NCBI GenBank assembly: GCA_021774445.1
Contig: JAJFJA010000062.1
Location: 62,001 to 126,000 of the forward strand
Direction of reading: 5' to 3'
Length of the DNA: 64,000 nt
Source: Alphaproteobacteria bacterium
Lineage (GTDB): Bacteria; Pseudomonadota; Alphaproteobacteria; UBA6615
The notes below the pieces were generated by a model that was not told where the DNA came from, ran no database searches, and saw only the letters and a program-made list of their open reading frames with translations. The translations under genes and the position numbers were made by a program. Positions 51,375 to 58,796 of the stretch are shown piece by piece (positions within the stretch are counted from its first letter, which is position 1; the number at the start of each line of letters is the position of its first letter).

Positions 51375-51899
51375 TTAGTCGAACAGGGAGTCGATATCGG
51401 CTTGTTTCATGGTCTCGGCGCCGGATTCATCGGCATTGGCCTTGTTCTCATCTTCGAGGACATGGCCATTGATCACGGCGCTGGCCTTGGAAATTAGGCT
51501 TTGGAGCTCGCGCGAAGCGATTTCGACGACGATGCGTAGAACCTCCTTCTCACCTTCCCTTAGGCTCTCTTCGACCTGAACTAGGCTCAAGTTAACCTGT
51601 TGGTCCAACGCCACGATGAGTTCGTCGAAGGGTCCACGGAAGGCGACTGGCGCCTGCTCATAGGCCCAAATCGCCAAATCCTTCTCCGGAAACACGCTCT
51701 CCTCGAAATGTTCCTGATAACTCATGGGGCGCCACGCCCGGGCTTCTTCCAGCATTTCCGGCATATCGACCATCATGTCGAAATACATCACCATCTCATT
51801 GAAATGATTGAGATAGTCGGTCGCAAGAAGCGTCGTATCGTTGATGGTCGTTCCCGCGACCAGCCTTTGGAAGGTCCGGGTATGGGTCGGTTTTTGCAT
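51375..51899 (-). CDS. uncharacterised protein with FliM-like DIDSLF tail
   Basis: 174 aa, soluble, mostly helical. It contains a Met-rich helix (NEMVMYFDMMVDMPEMLEE) and a long amphipathic helix (LREGEKEVLRIVVEIASREL). The last ten residues, KQADIDSLFD, resemble the (S/K)Q(A/D)(D/E)IDxLF peptide at the N-terminus of FliM, which binds phospho-CheY, and similar acidic tails in other chemotaxis proteins. I recognise no family for the rest. The ATG at 51899 opens after a GTTAACC-containing promoter region with a near-CtrA-like site. It has no operon partners. Confidence 0.6.
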   Translation of the reverse strand: MQKPTHTRTFQRLVAGTTINDTTLLATDYLNHFNEMVMYFDMMVDMPEMLEEARAWRPMSYQEHFEESVFPEKDLAIWAYEQAPVAFRGPFDELIVALDQQVNLSLVQVEESLREGEKEVLRIVVEIASRELQSLISKASAVINGHVLEDENKANADESGAETMKQADIDSLFD

Positions 51900-51982
51900 G
51901 GCGGCCGCACAGGGACTCTGTGGAAAGTCTGAGCGGTATCCTGCGAGAGAACGGTTAACCTGTTATGAAGTAGCGGCTTTCG

Positions 51983-52014
51983 AAAAAAGGATGGGCCGGG
52001 TTTCTACCCGGCCC
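51983..52014 (-). terminator. orphan intrinsic terminator on the minus strand
   Basis: GGGCCGGGT and ACCCGGCCC make a perfect 9-bp stem with loop TTCT; on the minus strand the run TTTTTT follows. No annotated minus-strand gene ends here. The region to its right (52015-52290, about 275 bp) has no recognised gene and is opposite the yqgE leader. Confidence 0.75.
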
Positions 52015-52290
52015 TGAGTTTGGTCGGACGCGTATGAGGCTCACCACGCCCAACCCGCCATTCGCGAAAGCAATTGTCCTGACGGCTACGGACACCCACC
52101 CACTCTACGGTTATCGGCCGGCCGATCCACAACGATGCCGGGAGATCGCTACGCCGAAAGAATTGCCCCGCCGGTGCCAAAATCCCGGACGCGAAAATCC
52201 GGCCATTCCGGCATTGTTCGTTGGCGCCCGACCCCGCTTTCTCTTTATGATACAGTCCAGGCGGCGGGGACTTGCCTGGGAGCACGCTGA

Positions 52291-52920
52291 ATGTGGCACA
52301 CACTGGCCCGATTGAGGCGCCATCTTGGCCGCGGCCACGGCATTGCTGCCTTGTCTGTCTTGCTCCTCCTGTCGCCTGCACCGTCCATGTCCGAAGAGCC
52401 GCTGGCCAAATTGACCGGCAAACTCCTGGTCGCGGCGGAAACAATGGGCGACCCGCGATTCCGCGAAACGGTGATATTCATCGTCGATCATGACCAACAA
52501 AGCGGCGCCCTGGGCCTGGTCGTAAACCAGCCCCTTGGGGACATGCCGCTGGAGGCGTTGTTCGACGGCATCGGTGCCGACGCACCGCCTGGAACGGATC
52601 AAATTCGCGCCCACTACGGTGGTCCCGTTGAGCCATGGCGGATTTTTCTATTGCTGCCGCCATCGAGCCAGCAGGAAGGCAGCCCCACGCCGGCGGTGGT
52701 CGCAAGCCTCGACAACATTCTTCGGGTCATTGGTGATAAGGACCGGCCCGCTCAATCCATGTTCGTACTGGGCTATGCGGGCTGGTCACCCGGGCAATTG
52801 GAAGCGGAGATAGCCGCCGGGGATTGGGACATCATCCCTTTTGAGGAAACCCTAGTCTTTGGTGGCGAGTTCGAGCAGATGTGGGATCGCGCCATCCTCC
52901 GCCGAGCCGTCGAACTATGA
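52291..52920 (+). CDS. YqgE/AlgH (UPF0301) family protein with signal-like N-terminus
   Basis: 209 aa. From about residue 38 it is a complete YqgE domain: LTGKLLVAAETMGDPRFRETVIFIVDHDQQSGALGLVVNQPL, HYGGPVEPWRIF, MFVLGYAGWSPGQLEAEIAAGDWDIIPF. Ordinary YqgE proteins are cytosolic and begin at this point. Here about 35 residues precede it, basic then hydrophobic (RLRRHLGRGHGIAALSVLLLLSPAPSMSEE), looking like a Sec signal peptide. An internal ATG in this extension (PSMSEE) at 52387 could give the normal cytosolic form instead. The function of the family is unsettled. Confidence 0.85.
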   Translation: MWHTLARLRRHLGRGHGIAALSVLLLLSPAPSMSEEPLAKLTGKLLVAAETMGDPRFRETVIFIVDHDQQSGALGLVVNQPLGDMPLEALFDGIGADAPPGTDQIRAHYGGPVEPWRIFLLLPPSSQQEGSPTPAVVASLDNILRVIGDKDRPAQSMFVLGYAGWSPGQLEAEIAAGDWDIIPFEETLVFGGEFEQMWDRAILRRAVEL

Positions 52921-52944
52921 TGGCTCGGCTTAATTAACGGATAG

Positions 52945-52965
52945 CAATTACCAATTGGCAATTGG
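52945..52965. repeat. three contiguous 7-bp repeats near the parA cassette
   Basis: CAATTAC, CAATTGG, CAATTGG follow each other without gaps. The last two are identical and the first differs at two bases. Contiguous heptads are the kind of site bound by ribbon-helix-helix partition proteins such as omega. They lie 328 bp beyond the stop of the RHH gene. Confidence 0.6.
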
Positions 52966-52984
52966 CCGTCGAGGATTCATGGCA

Positions 52985-53018
52985 CGGTGGTCCGGTAGTG
53001 TCTTACCGATGACCACCG
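52985..53018. repeat. long hairpin after yqgE
   Basis: CGGTGGTCCGGTA and TACCG-AT-GACCACCG pair as a 13-bp stem with a 2-base bulge and a 6-base loop, 65 bp after the yqgE stop. There is no T-run on either side, so a Rho-independent terminator is doubtful. It may belong to the partition-site region. Confidence 0.5.
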
Positions 53019-53292
53019 GACCAACTCCCTTCAAACCCGCGCCTGACTGGGGTTCTCGCGGCTACCCCCAAACCCCGTGGATAACCCTGTTGAAATGATC
53101 CTAGCCAGTCACAGAAAACCGCGCGCCTCTTGGGCTGGATACCCTTTGCCTATTAATTAGGCAGTACTGTAAAGCATTGAAAACATGAAAAATATAAGCA
53201 CTACTGCCCTTCGACGGCACCCAGACATATAAAAAATCTGAATAAGAAATGGTTGACAGCACCCCAAAAGATAGTGGTGCCTTGTCCAACGA
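53019..53292. other. AT-rich gene-free stretch beside the partition cassette
   Basis: From about 53090 to 53270 the sequence is clearly richer in A and T than the surrounding chromosome (for example a run of six A near 53231). It holds a DnaA-box-like TTATCCACG (minus strand, 53076-53084). No credible gene is seen. It could be a centromere-like or recombination-derived segment. Confidence 0.45.
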
Positions 53293-53571
53293 CTAAAGCA
53301 GGTCGATCAGGTCCAGATATTTGCCCGCTTCCCGCATCAGATCTTTCTCGCTCCGCCGCACAAGATCCACCAAAACGGCTGAAACCGAGGGCCGGCCGCC
53401 CCTTTCTTTGGCGCGTTTCAAAGACACCGCCCGCAACAAGGCGTGGACATCGGCAGGCAAGTTGATACCCGTTGTCCGAGTCTCGCCGCTCTCGCGGTCC
53501 GCAAGATCCGCCCCGGCTTTTGCGCGGGCCGCTGCATCCAACACGCTACCCACGGACTTGCGCTTCCTCAT
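53293..53571 (-). CDS. ribbon-helix-helix DNA-binding protein, partner of ParA
   Basis: 92 aa starting in the parA stop (ATGA). After a basic, probably flexible N-terminus (RKRKSVGSVLDAAARAKAG), the segment TTGINLPADVHALLRAVSLKRAKERGGRPSVSAVLVDLVRR has the strand-helix-helix pattern of RHH proteins: the strand TTGINLP for DNA contact, then two helices. In type Ib partition modules a small RHH protein (ParG or omega class) binds contiguous repeats and stimulates the ParA ATPase. No ParB of the large HTH type is present. Seven-base tandem repeats lie 328 bp downstream. Confidence 0.75.
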   Translation of the reverse strand: MRKRKSVGSVLDAAARAKAGADLADRESGETRTTGINLPADVHALLRAVSLKRAKERGGRPSVSAVLVDLVRRSEKDLMREAGKYLDLIDLL

Positions 53572-54215
53572 CGCCGAAGTCTTCCCCGTATGAATCGTGC
53601 CAGGCCCGCAATCTCCTCGGACGCCGGCCCGCGGCCTGCGTAATCGCCGATCCATTGGCCGGCGGTAAAACTGTCCACGAAGGCGGTGCGCTGGCGAATT
53701 GCCGGTCCCACCGGTTCGCCGAGTTGTTTCAGTGCGTCGCCGATCTCGCGACCGGCTGACGTACGGAAATCGATTCTCGACGGCACCAGGACACACTTCG
53801 GCGCCCCGTTGTGTCGCTTCGTTCGGGCCTCGCGAACCAACTCGAGCGCCTTTGCCGTGGCGATCAAATCCGCCCCGGAAGCAGTCACCGGCACCACCAC
53901 GATATCGGCGATGCCGATCGCCGCTTCCGTCACGGCTTGCAGGTGAGGAGGGCAATCGATCACCGTATACTCGGCCTCGATATCTAACACGCGTTCGATC
54001 CACCGCTTCGCACCACGTGCACTCTCGAGTGGCAACGAAAGCAAATCCACCGGAACGCCTCCGCTCGCCAACCAGTGCGTTGCGGAAGCTTGCGCGTCTG
54101 CGTCGACGACCGCGACCGAAGATTTAGGCCCGCTCAATTGGCCGGCCAAATTCACGGCCAACGTCGTTTTTCCGACGCCTCCCTTAAGGTTGGCGACTGT
54201 TAGAATTCTGGTCAA
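53568..54215 (-). CDS. parA: ParA-family partition ATPase
   Basis: 215 aa from TTG 54215, giving TRILTVANLKGGVGKTTLAVNLA, with the deviant Walker A KGGVGKTT and its signature Lys (K11) plus K16. Walker A' is VAVVDADAQASATHW, and the later motif YTVIDCPPHLQAVTEAAIGIADIVVVPV is Walker B. It lacks the N-terminal HTH of type Ia ParA, so it is a short, type Ib-like protein. Start codons further upstream would run through the palindrome at 54244. With the RHH gene it forms a two-gene partition cassette whose role on a chromosome is unclear: plasmid remnant, or positioning of another cargo. Confidence 0.88.
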   Translation of the reverse strand: MTRILTVANLKGGVGKTTLAVNLAGQLSGPKSSVAVVDADAQASATHWLASGGVPVDLLSLPLESARGAKRWIERVLDIEAEYTVIDCPPHLQAVTEAAIGIADIVVVPVTASGADLIATAKALELVREARTKRHNGAPKCVLVPSRIDFRTSAGREIGDALKQLGEPVGPAIRQRTAFVDSFTAGQWIGDYAGRGPASEEIAGLARFIRGRLRR

Positions 54216-54243
54216 TTTACCAGCTGCACGGATGAGTGACGTG

Positions 54244-54258
54244 ATACTTGCCAAGTAT
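54244..54258 (-). promoter_or_regulatory. palindromic operator upstream of parA
   Basis: ATACTT-GCC-AAGTAT lies 29 bp before the parA start codon. RHH partners usually autorepress such cassettes, so this is the likely binding site. The 9-mer AATTGGCAA recurs at 54282-54290, matching one within the heptad tract at 52953. Confidence 0.5.
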
Positions 54259-54418
54259 AGCGTCACTAGGCGGCAAATGTGAATTGGCAAACGATATTAA
54301 TTTGGGAATTGTCACTTAACAACACGGGGGCCGATGCAAGCCGCTAGACTTTTGCCGATCGCCTACGGCGTGCTAATCAATGCAACCCGTATTCAAACGC
54401 GCCCGGCTGGAGACGACT

Positions 54419-55228
54419 ATGACGCAAGCGCCATCAATCTCAGCGGCGGACGCCCGTACCGGTCGAGACGTGAGATTGGCATGTCGAGCCGGAAAGCATC
54501 GCCGACAGACATCCGGTTTGGCACCGGGATTTGTGCAGGCGAACTTGGCCATCATGCCGTCCGCCTTCGCCGATGACTTCCTGCGCTTTTGCCAACGCAA
54601 CCCGAAGCCATGCCCGGTACTCGCGGTATCGGAGCCCGGTTCGACCAACTTGCCCGATCTGGCCAACGACCTGGACATCCGCACGGATGCTCCGGGCTAT
54701 CGGATCTTTCGCGATGGCGAAAACCGCGGCGATGTGGTCGACCTCCTCGACGTGTGGCAAGACGATTTGGTCACCTTTGCGCTTGGCTGTTCATTCTCTT
54801 TCGAAGAAGCGTTGATGGAGGGCGGTCTCGGCGTGCGGCATATTGAGCAGGACGTGAATGTCCCGATGTATCGTTCCAGCATCCCAACCGTCGCCGCCGG
54901 CCCGTTTGCCGGACCGATGGTCGTGTCCATGCGGCCCTTCGCCCCGGCCGACGCCATTCGCGCCATTCAAATAACCAGCCGCTTCCCCGGCGTCCATGGC
55001 GCCCCTGTCCATATCGGTTTTCCCCAACGTATCGGCATTGTCGACTTGTCCCAACCTTGGCAAGGCGATGCCGTTTCGATCGGTGCGGACGAGCTTCCGG
55101 TATTTTGGGCCTGTGGGATTACCCCGCAAGCCGTCGCGCTCGAGGCTCGGTTGCCATTCTTTATTGCCCACACGCCGGGGCAAATGCTCGTCACTGACAT
55201 GAAGAACTCGGCGCTTGCGGTAATATGA
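54419..55228 (+). CDS. DUF1445-type protein, D-glutamate cyclase half
   Basis: 269 aa from the ATG at 54419, which follows GGAGACG; an ATG at 54380 is also in frame. SGLAPGFVQANLAIMPSAFADDFLRFCQRNPKPCPVL, FALGCSFSFEEALME, HIEQDVNVPMYRSS and VVSMRPF are the hallmarks of the UPF0317/DUF1445 family. In vertebrate DGLUCY this domain is fused to a DUF4392 domain and the protein converts D-glutamate to 5-oxo-D-proline. Here the second domain is encoded by the next gene, overlapping by ATGA, so the two should form one enzyme. Confidence 0.85.
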   Translation: MTQAPSISAADARTGRDVRLACRAGKHRRQTSGLAPGFVQANLAIMPSAFADDFLRFCQRNPKPCPVLAVSEPGSTNLPDLANDLDIRTDAPGYRIFRDGENRGDVVDLLDVWQDDLVTFALGCSFSFEEALMEGGLGVRHIEQDVNVPMYRSSIPTVAAGPFAGPMVVSMRPFAPADAIRAIQITSRFPGVHGAPVHIGFPQRIGIVDLSQPWQGDAVSIGADELPVFWACGITPQAVALEARLPFFIAHTPGQMLVTDMKNSALAVI

Positions 55229-56175
55229 GCCGCCGGGCCGCGCCTGATTCCTTTGCGCTTGTTCGCCGCCTGGAAGACATCATTGGCCACGACCCCGGCG
55301 CCCGACGCGGCATTGCGCCTCTCATCTCGGCCACCCGCGGCAGCTTGCACGCGGCGGCGCAATCATTGCGCCAACATCCCCAGCCGGACATCCGCATCAT
55401 GACCGGTTTTTTCCTCGCGCATGGCGACCCCCCGGCATGTGAAACCGACGGCCCCCCGGGGGCGGTGCACCTTGCCGCCGGCTTTGACCGCTTGGGGATC
55501 CCTTGCCGGCTCACCACCGATGCCCCCAACGCGGCCGCTGTTCGCGCCGCGGCCGCCGCGGCCCTTCGAGCTGACTTCCCCATCGAGGTCGCCGCGGTAC
55601 CGGATTACCCTGAGGGCGAAGAACTTTCCGTGCTATCGGCAAGCTGGCGGGCCCAACCACCAAGCCATGTAATCTCGATCGAACGATGTGGTCCCGCGCA
55701 CGACGGTATTGCGCGCAATTCTCGGGGCGCGGAAATGACGGCGCATAACGCCCCGCTTGAGCAACTCTACATGGCGGGTGACTGGACGAGAATTGCCATC
55801 GGAGACGGCGGCAATGAAATCGGCATGGGTGCCTTACCCCGTGACTTGGTTACCGAGAACATTCCCCGCGGCCTAGAGATCGCCAGCACCGTGCCCTGCG
55901 ATCACCTTATCGTGTCCGGCGTCTCCAACTGGGGTGCGATGGCACTCCTCTGTGCTCTTGGCCTGATCCACCCTGAAGCGGCCGCAGACCTAACCGCAAG
56001 TCTGACACCGGAAATCGACCGCCGTATCCTGACTCAAATGGTAGCGAACGGCCCAGCGGTGGCGATCCAAGAGTGGGGCGCCGATGCCGCCCCCCGGCCC
56101 ACGCTGGCGGTTGATGGGCTACCCTGGGAGTATCACGCGGAAATAATGCGAAAACTTACCGATATATTACCCTGA
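55225..56175 (+). CDS. DUF4392-type protein, second half of D-glutamate cyclase
   Basis: 316 aa, translated in overlap (ATGA) with the DUF1445 gene. LIMTGF-like RIMTGFFLAHGDPPACETDGPPGA, the segment HVISIERCGPAHDGIARNSRGAEM, and IAIGDGGNEIGMG with SNWGAMAL are the pattern of the DUF4392 domain found at the C-terminus of mammalian D-glutamate cyclase. GDGGNEIG is probably part of the active or ligand site. The pair would produce 5-oxo-D-proline from D-glutamate; by inference a HyuAB-type 5-oxoprolinase could act on it. Confidence 0.85.
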   Translation: MSRRAAPDSFALVRRLEDIIGHDPGARRGIAPLISATRGSLHAAAQSLRQHPQPDIRIMTGFFLAHGDPPACETDGPPGAVHLAAGFDRLGIPCRLTTDAPNAAAVRAAAAAALRADFPIEVAAVPDYPEGEELSVLSASWRAQPPSHVISIERCGPAHDGIARNSRGAEMTAHNAPLEQLYMAGDWTRIAIGDGGNEIGMGALPRDLVTENIPRGLEIASTVPCDHLIVSGVSNWGAMALLCALGLIHPEAAADLTASLTPEIDRRILTQMVANGPAVAIQEWGADAAPRPTLAVDGLPWEYHAEIMRKLTDILP

Positions 56176-56283
56176 TCTACCGGAATTTACTAAGCACTCT
56201 CATCATAGCTAATAGCTTGGTAACGCTTTTTCAGGACAATCCACGTTACCGCCAGGTCCTATCTTCCAGGGTATTCTCAGTCG

Positions 56284-57978
56284 ATGCAGGCCCGCAGACG
56301 CAAAAATGACGACCACTCTGCTGACAGTGGAACCGATGCGCATGGATCAGCCACCCCCGACCAAGCTCTGATTTCCCATCAGATCTTGGCTGGCCAGTCG
56401 CAAGTTCTTGCTCTGGTGGCCGCCGGCGCGCCCCTTAATGAAGTTCTCTCGCTCCTCCTGACCACGACGGAGGAGATCTGTAGTGGATTGGCTTGCGGTC
56501 TTCTGCTTCTGGACAGCTCCGGAAATTTGCGCCCGGCCGCGACGGGCAGCCTCCCCGGATCTTTTTTGGACACGCTCGGCGAATTGCCCGCCGGCAGCAC
56601 GATAGCCACGCTCTACGCACAAATCGAGGCCGACCCGGCTTGGCAACTCTTGCGCCCTGCCGCATCCGGCGCCGGCATCGCCACCCTGTGGTTGGAACCT
56701 ATCTCAACCGGTTCTGGAGCCCCTCTCGGGGTGATCTGCACCGGGCTGAAAAAGGCCAAGGAGCCGACTCAAACGGACACTCTCGCGGTAACGCTAGCGT
56801 GCCAACTCTCGGGTATTCTCATTGACCGGCAGCGGGCCAAGGACCTCGACCACCAGGCTCGGGCGCGCCTCGGTGATTTCGCCGATGTGGCATCGAATTG
56901 GTTCTGGGAAATGGATGCCGACGGTCGCTTCACCGACATCGTCGGCGGCACCTCCGAAGATTGGGCGCCAGGCAAGGTTATCGGCAAGACCCCGCAGCAG
57001 GTCACCGACACTGGCGCCGCACTGGCACCCGTGCTTTGGGGTGAACTCGAGCCGTTGGCCCGCCGCGAGGCGTTCCACAATCTGCACTTTACTCAACCCA
57101 ATCCGGCGGGAGAAAACCGGCACTTCAAAGTCAGTGGCCGGCCAGTCCACAATGCCCAGGGCATGTTTGTTGGTATGCGTGGGGTTGTTCAAGACGTCAC
57201 CGCGCTCAAGCAGACTGAGCAGAAATTGTGCGACGCCAAGGAGCATGCGGAACTCGCGAGCCGCTCCAAGTCCGAGTTTCTCACCAATATGAGCCACGAA
57301 CTGCGCACGCCGCTCAACGCCATCATTGGCTTCTCCGAGATACTGCAAAATCAGATCTTCGGGCCCGTCGGCAACGAGCAATATCTTGATTACACAAGGG
57401 ATATCTACGATAGCGGCAAACATCTGCTCACGCTCATCAACGACATTCTCGACTTGTCCAAGATTGAGGCCGGTCGTTTCGAATTGTCCGAGGAGGAGTT
57501 CGATCTTGAGGACACGGTTCGCACCGCCGTTCGGTTGGTCAAACCACAGGCCGAGGCGGCTGGCCTGACCATAATCTGCGACTGTCCGCAGGGTTTGCCG
57601 CGCCTCAACGGCGACCCCGGCGCCATCAAGCGGATCGTGCTCAATCTCTTGTCCAACGCGGTGAAGTTTACACCGCCGGATGGCAGAGTGACCGTCAGCA
57701 TACGTTCCCGAGAGGAGGACGGCGGTCTCGAAGTCATTGTGTCCGACACCGGTATCGGCATACCGCCCGGCCATTTAGCGACCATCATGGAACCGTTTGT
57801 CCAAGTCGATCGGACCTTCCACCGACGCTTTGAGGGCACCGGCCTTGGTTTGCCATTGGCCAACCGCCTGCTCGACCTCCATCAAGGTAGTTTGATCCTG
57901 CGGAGTGAGCTCGACGTCGGCACCACCGCAGTGATCTCATTTCCGGCGGAACGCGTAATCGGCCCCGCCACCGCGTGA
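56284..57978 (+). CDS. cytosolic GAF-PAS histidine kinase
   Basis: 564 aa without membrane helices. A GAF-like domain (about residues 35-175, LLLTTTEEICSGLACGLLLLD ... TLAVTLACQLSGILI) is followed by a PAS domain (about 195-310, ASNWFWEMDADGRFTDIVGGTSEDW, GRPVHNAQGMFVGMRGVVQDVT), then HisKA (SHELRTPLNAIIGFSEILQ, FGPVGNEQYLDYTRDIYDSG) and HATPase (NLLSNAVKF, DTGIGI, GTGLGL). The catalytic half is of the same PleC/DivJ type as the three kinases at 297, 4770 and 14928. No response regulator is linked. Confidence 0.9.
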   Translation: MQARRRKNDDHSADSGTDAHGSATPDQALISHQILAGQSQVLALVAAGAPLNEVLSLLLTTTEEICSGLACGLLLLDSSGNLRPAATGSLPGSFLDTLGELPAGSTIATLYAQIEADPAWQLLRPAASGAGIATLWLEPISTGSGAPLGVICTGLKKAKEPTQTDTLAVTLACQLSGILIDRQRAKDLDHQARARLGDFADVASNWFWEMDADGRFTDIVGGTSEDWAPGKVIGKTPQQVTDTGAALAPVLWGELEPLARREAFHNLHFTQPNPAGENRHFKVSGRPVHNAQGMFVGMRGVVQDVTALKQTEQKLCDAKEHAELASRSKSEFLTNMSHELRTPLNAIIGFSEILQNQIFGPVGNEQYLDYTRDIYDSGKHLLTLINDILDLSKIEAGRFELSEEEFDLEDTVRTAVRLVKPQAEAAGLTIICDCPQGLPRLNGDPGAIKRIVLNLLSNAVKFTPPDGRVTVSIRSREEDGGLEVIVSDTGIGIPPGHLATIMEPFVQVDRTFHRRFEGTGLGLPLANRLLDLHQGSLILRSELDVGTTAVISFPAERVIGPATA

Positions 57979-58030
57979 TTAGCTAACTAGCCCTAGCGAA
58001 GGGTGGACCTGCATACCTTTGTGCACGGCC

Positions 58031-58068
58031 TGTGGATGACCTGTGAATAACTGAAAAAGTTATGCACA
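58031..58068. promoter_or_regulatory. cluster of DnaA-box-like 9-mers
   Basis: TTATTCACA (minus strand, 58042-58050) and TTATGCACA (plus, 58060-58068) both fit TTATNCACA. TCATCCACA (minus, 58031-58039) has one mismatch. The two good boxes form an 11-bp inverted repeat with a single mismatch around GAAAA. They lie about 60 bp after the kinase stop, at the edge of a 1-kb gene-poor region. Confidence 0.5.
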
Positions 58069-58298
58069 GATATTGCGACTCGGGCGCGGTTGTCGGGGCT
58101 ATTCACCATTGCCGCCATCTCCCAGAACCGTGATGATAATTGCCGAAGGTTGGTCTCCTAACCGAGACGAACCGGAAGCAGATGCCGGCTCGGTGAGCTT
58201 GGTTCGCAACGCGGCACCGACGGGGGCTAAGATGCGTTCCGGCGAATTGGCGGCGGAAGCAAACGCGCCAAAGCTGACGGGCTAAGGAGCAAAACGAT

Positions 58299-58715
58299 CT
58301 AGCTGCCGCCGGGCGGATAGGTCGGACGGGACCGGAAGGGCCCGGGTTGGTTTGGTCTCTCGCGGATACTGACGGGTATCGGCATCAGAGTGGCCTGGCT
58401 AACGAAGGTTACGAAGGTCTTGGTGGTCATGGTGCCGACGGGCGGCAGGACCGCACAACGGATCAGGAAGCCGACGGGCGGACTGGGCCGGTAAGCGACG
58501 GGAAGTAACGCGGGACCTGACTTGCCGGTTATGATGAGGTGCTGCTCTTGGGCGGACTGGCTTGTTGGTCCGAGTTTCGGGAGGTGCGCGGGTCGAACGA
58601 TGTATGTTTTGGTGTTGACGTTGCAGCGTTGCATCAACGGCGTATAGACGGGAGATCCTGTTGCATGACTGGAATGACGAGCGACGTAAGTTTGGTTCGT
58701 TGAGTATCGCGCCAT
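58299..58715 (-). CDS. possible Pro/Thr-rich protein, coding status doubtful
   Basis: An open frame of 138 codons with ATG 58715 but no ribosome site. The product is rich in Pro, Thr, Val and Ser and contains five in-frame Pro-Val pairs (SPVYT, LPVAY, PPVGF, PPVGT, IPVSI) encoded by repeated CCCGTC. Third-position GC is about 69 percent by hand count, not clearly above background. I recognise no domain and no signal peptide. It overlaps the gene-poor locus described separately; either this is a rapidly evolving gene or the repeats belong to a plus-strand RNA. Confidence 0.25.
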   Translation of the reverse strand: MARYSTNQTYVARHSSHATGSPVYTPLMQRCNVNTKTYIVRPAHLPKLGPTSQSAQEQHLIITGKSGPALLPVAYRPSPPVGFLIRCAVLPPVGTMTTKTFVTFVSQATLMPIPVSIRERPNQPGPFRSRPTYPPGGS

Positions 58716-58796
58716 TGTAAACGGCGGCCTTGGTCACGGCGGAATGACCGGTCGCGGATCCGGACTGGAACGTGTTGAAGCGTTTCCATGGTCCAA
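58716..58796 (+). other. unassigned part of the 57979-58987 gene-poor region
   Basis: Together with 57979-58298 this completes a 1-kb stretch between the kinase and the FkbM gene. On the plus strand only a weak 70-codon frame (58073-58285, no ribosome site) exists. GACGGG recurs eight times between 58219 and 58652. A plus-strand transcript must pass here to use the terminator at 58797. Confidence 0.4.

Noticed and set aside
53101..53289. 62-codon minus-strand frame in the AT-rich stretch after the RHH gene
   Set aside because: It starts with TTG without a ribosome site, and its openness is expected from chance in a short AT-rich sequence; more likely a site region than a gene.
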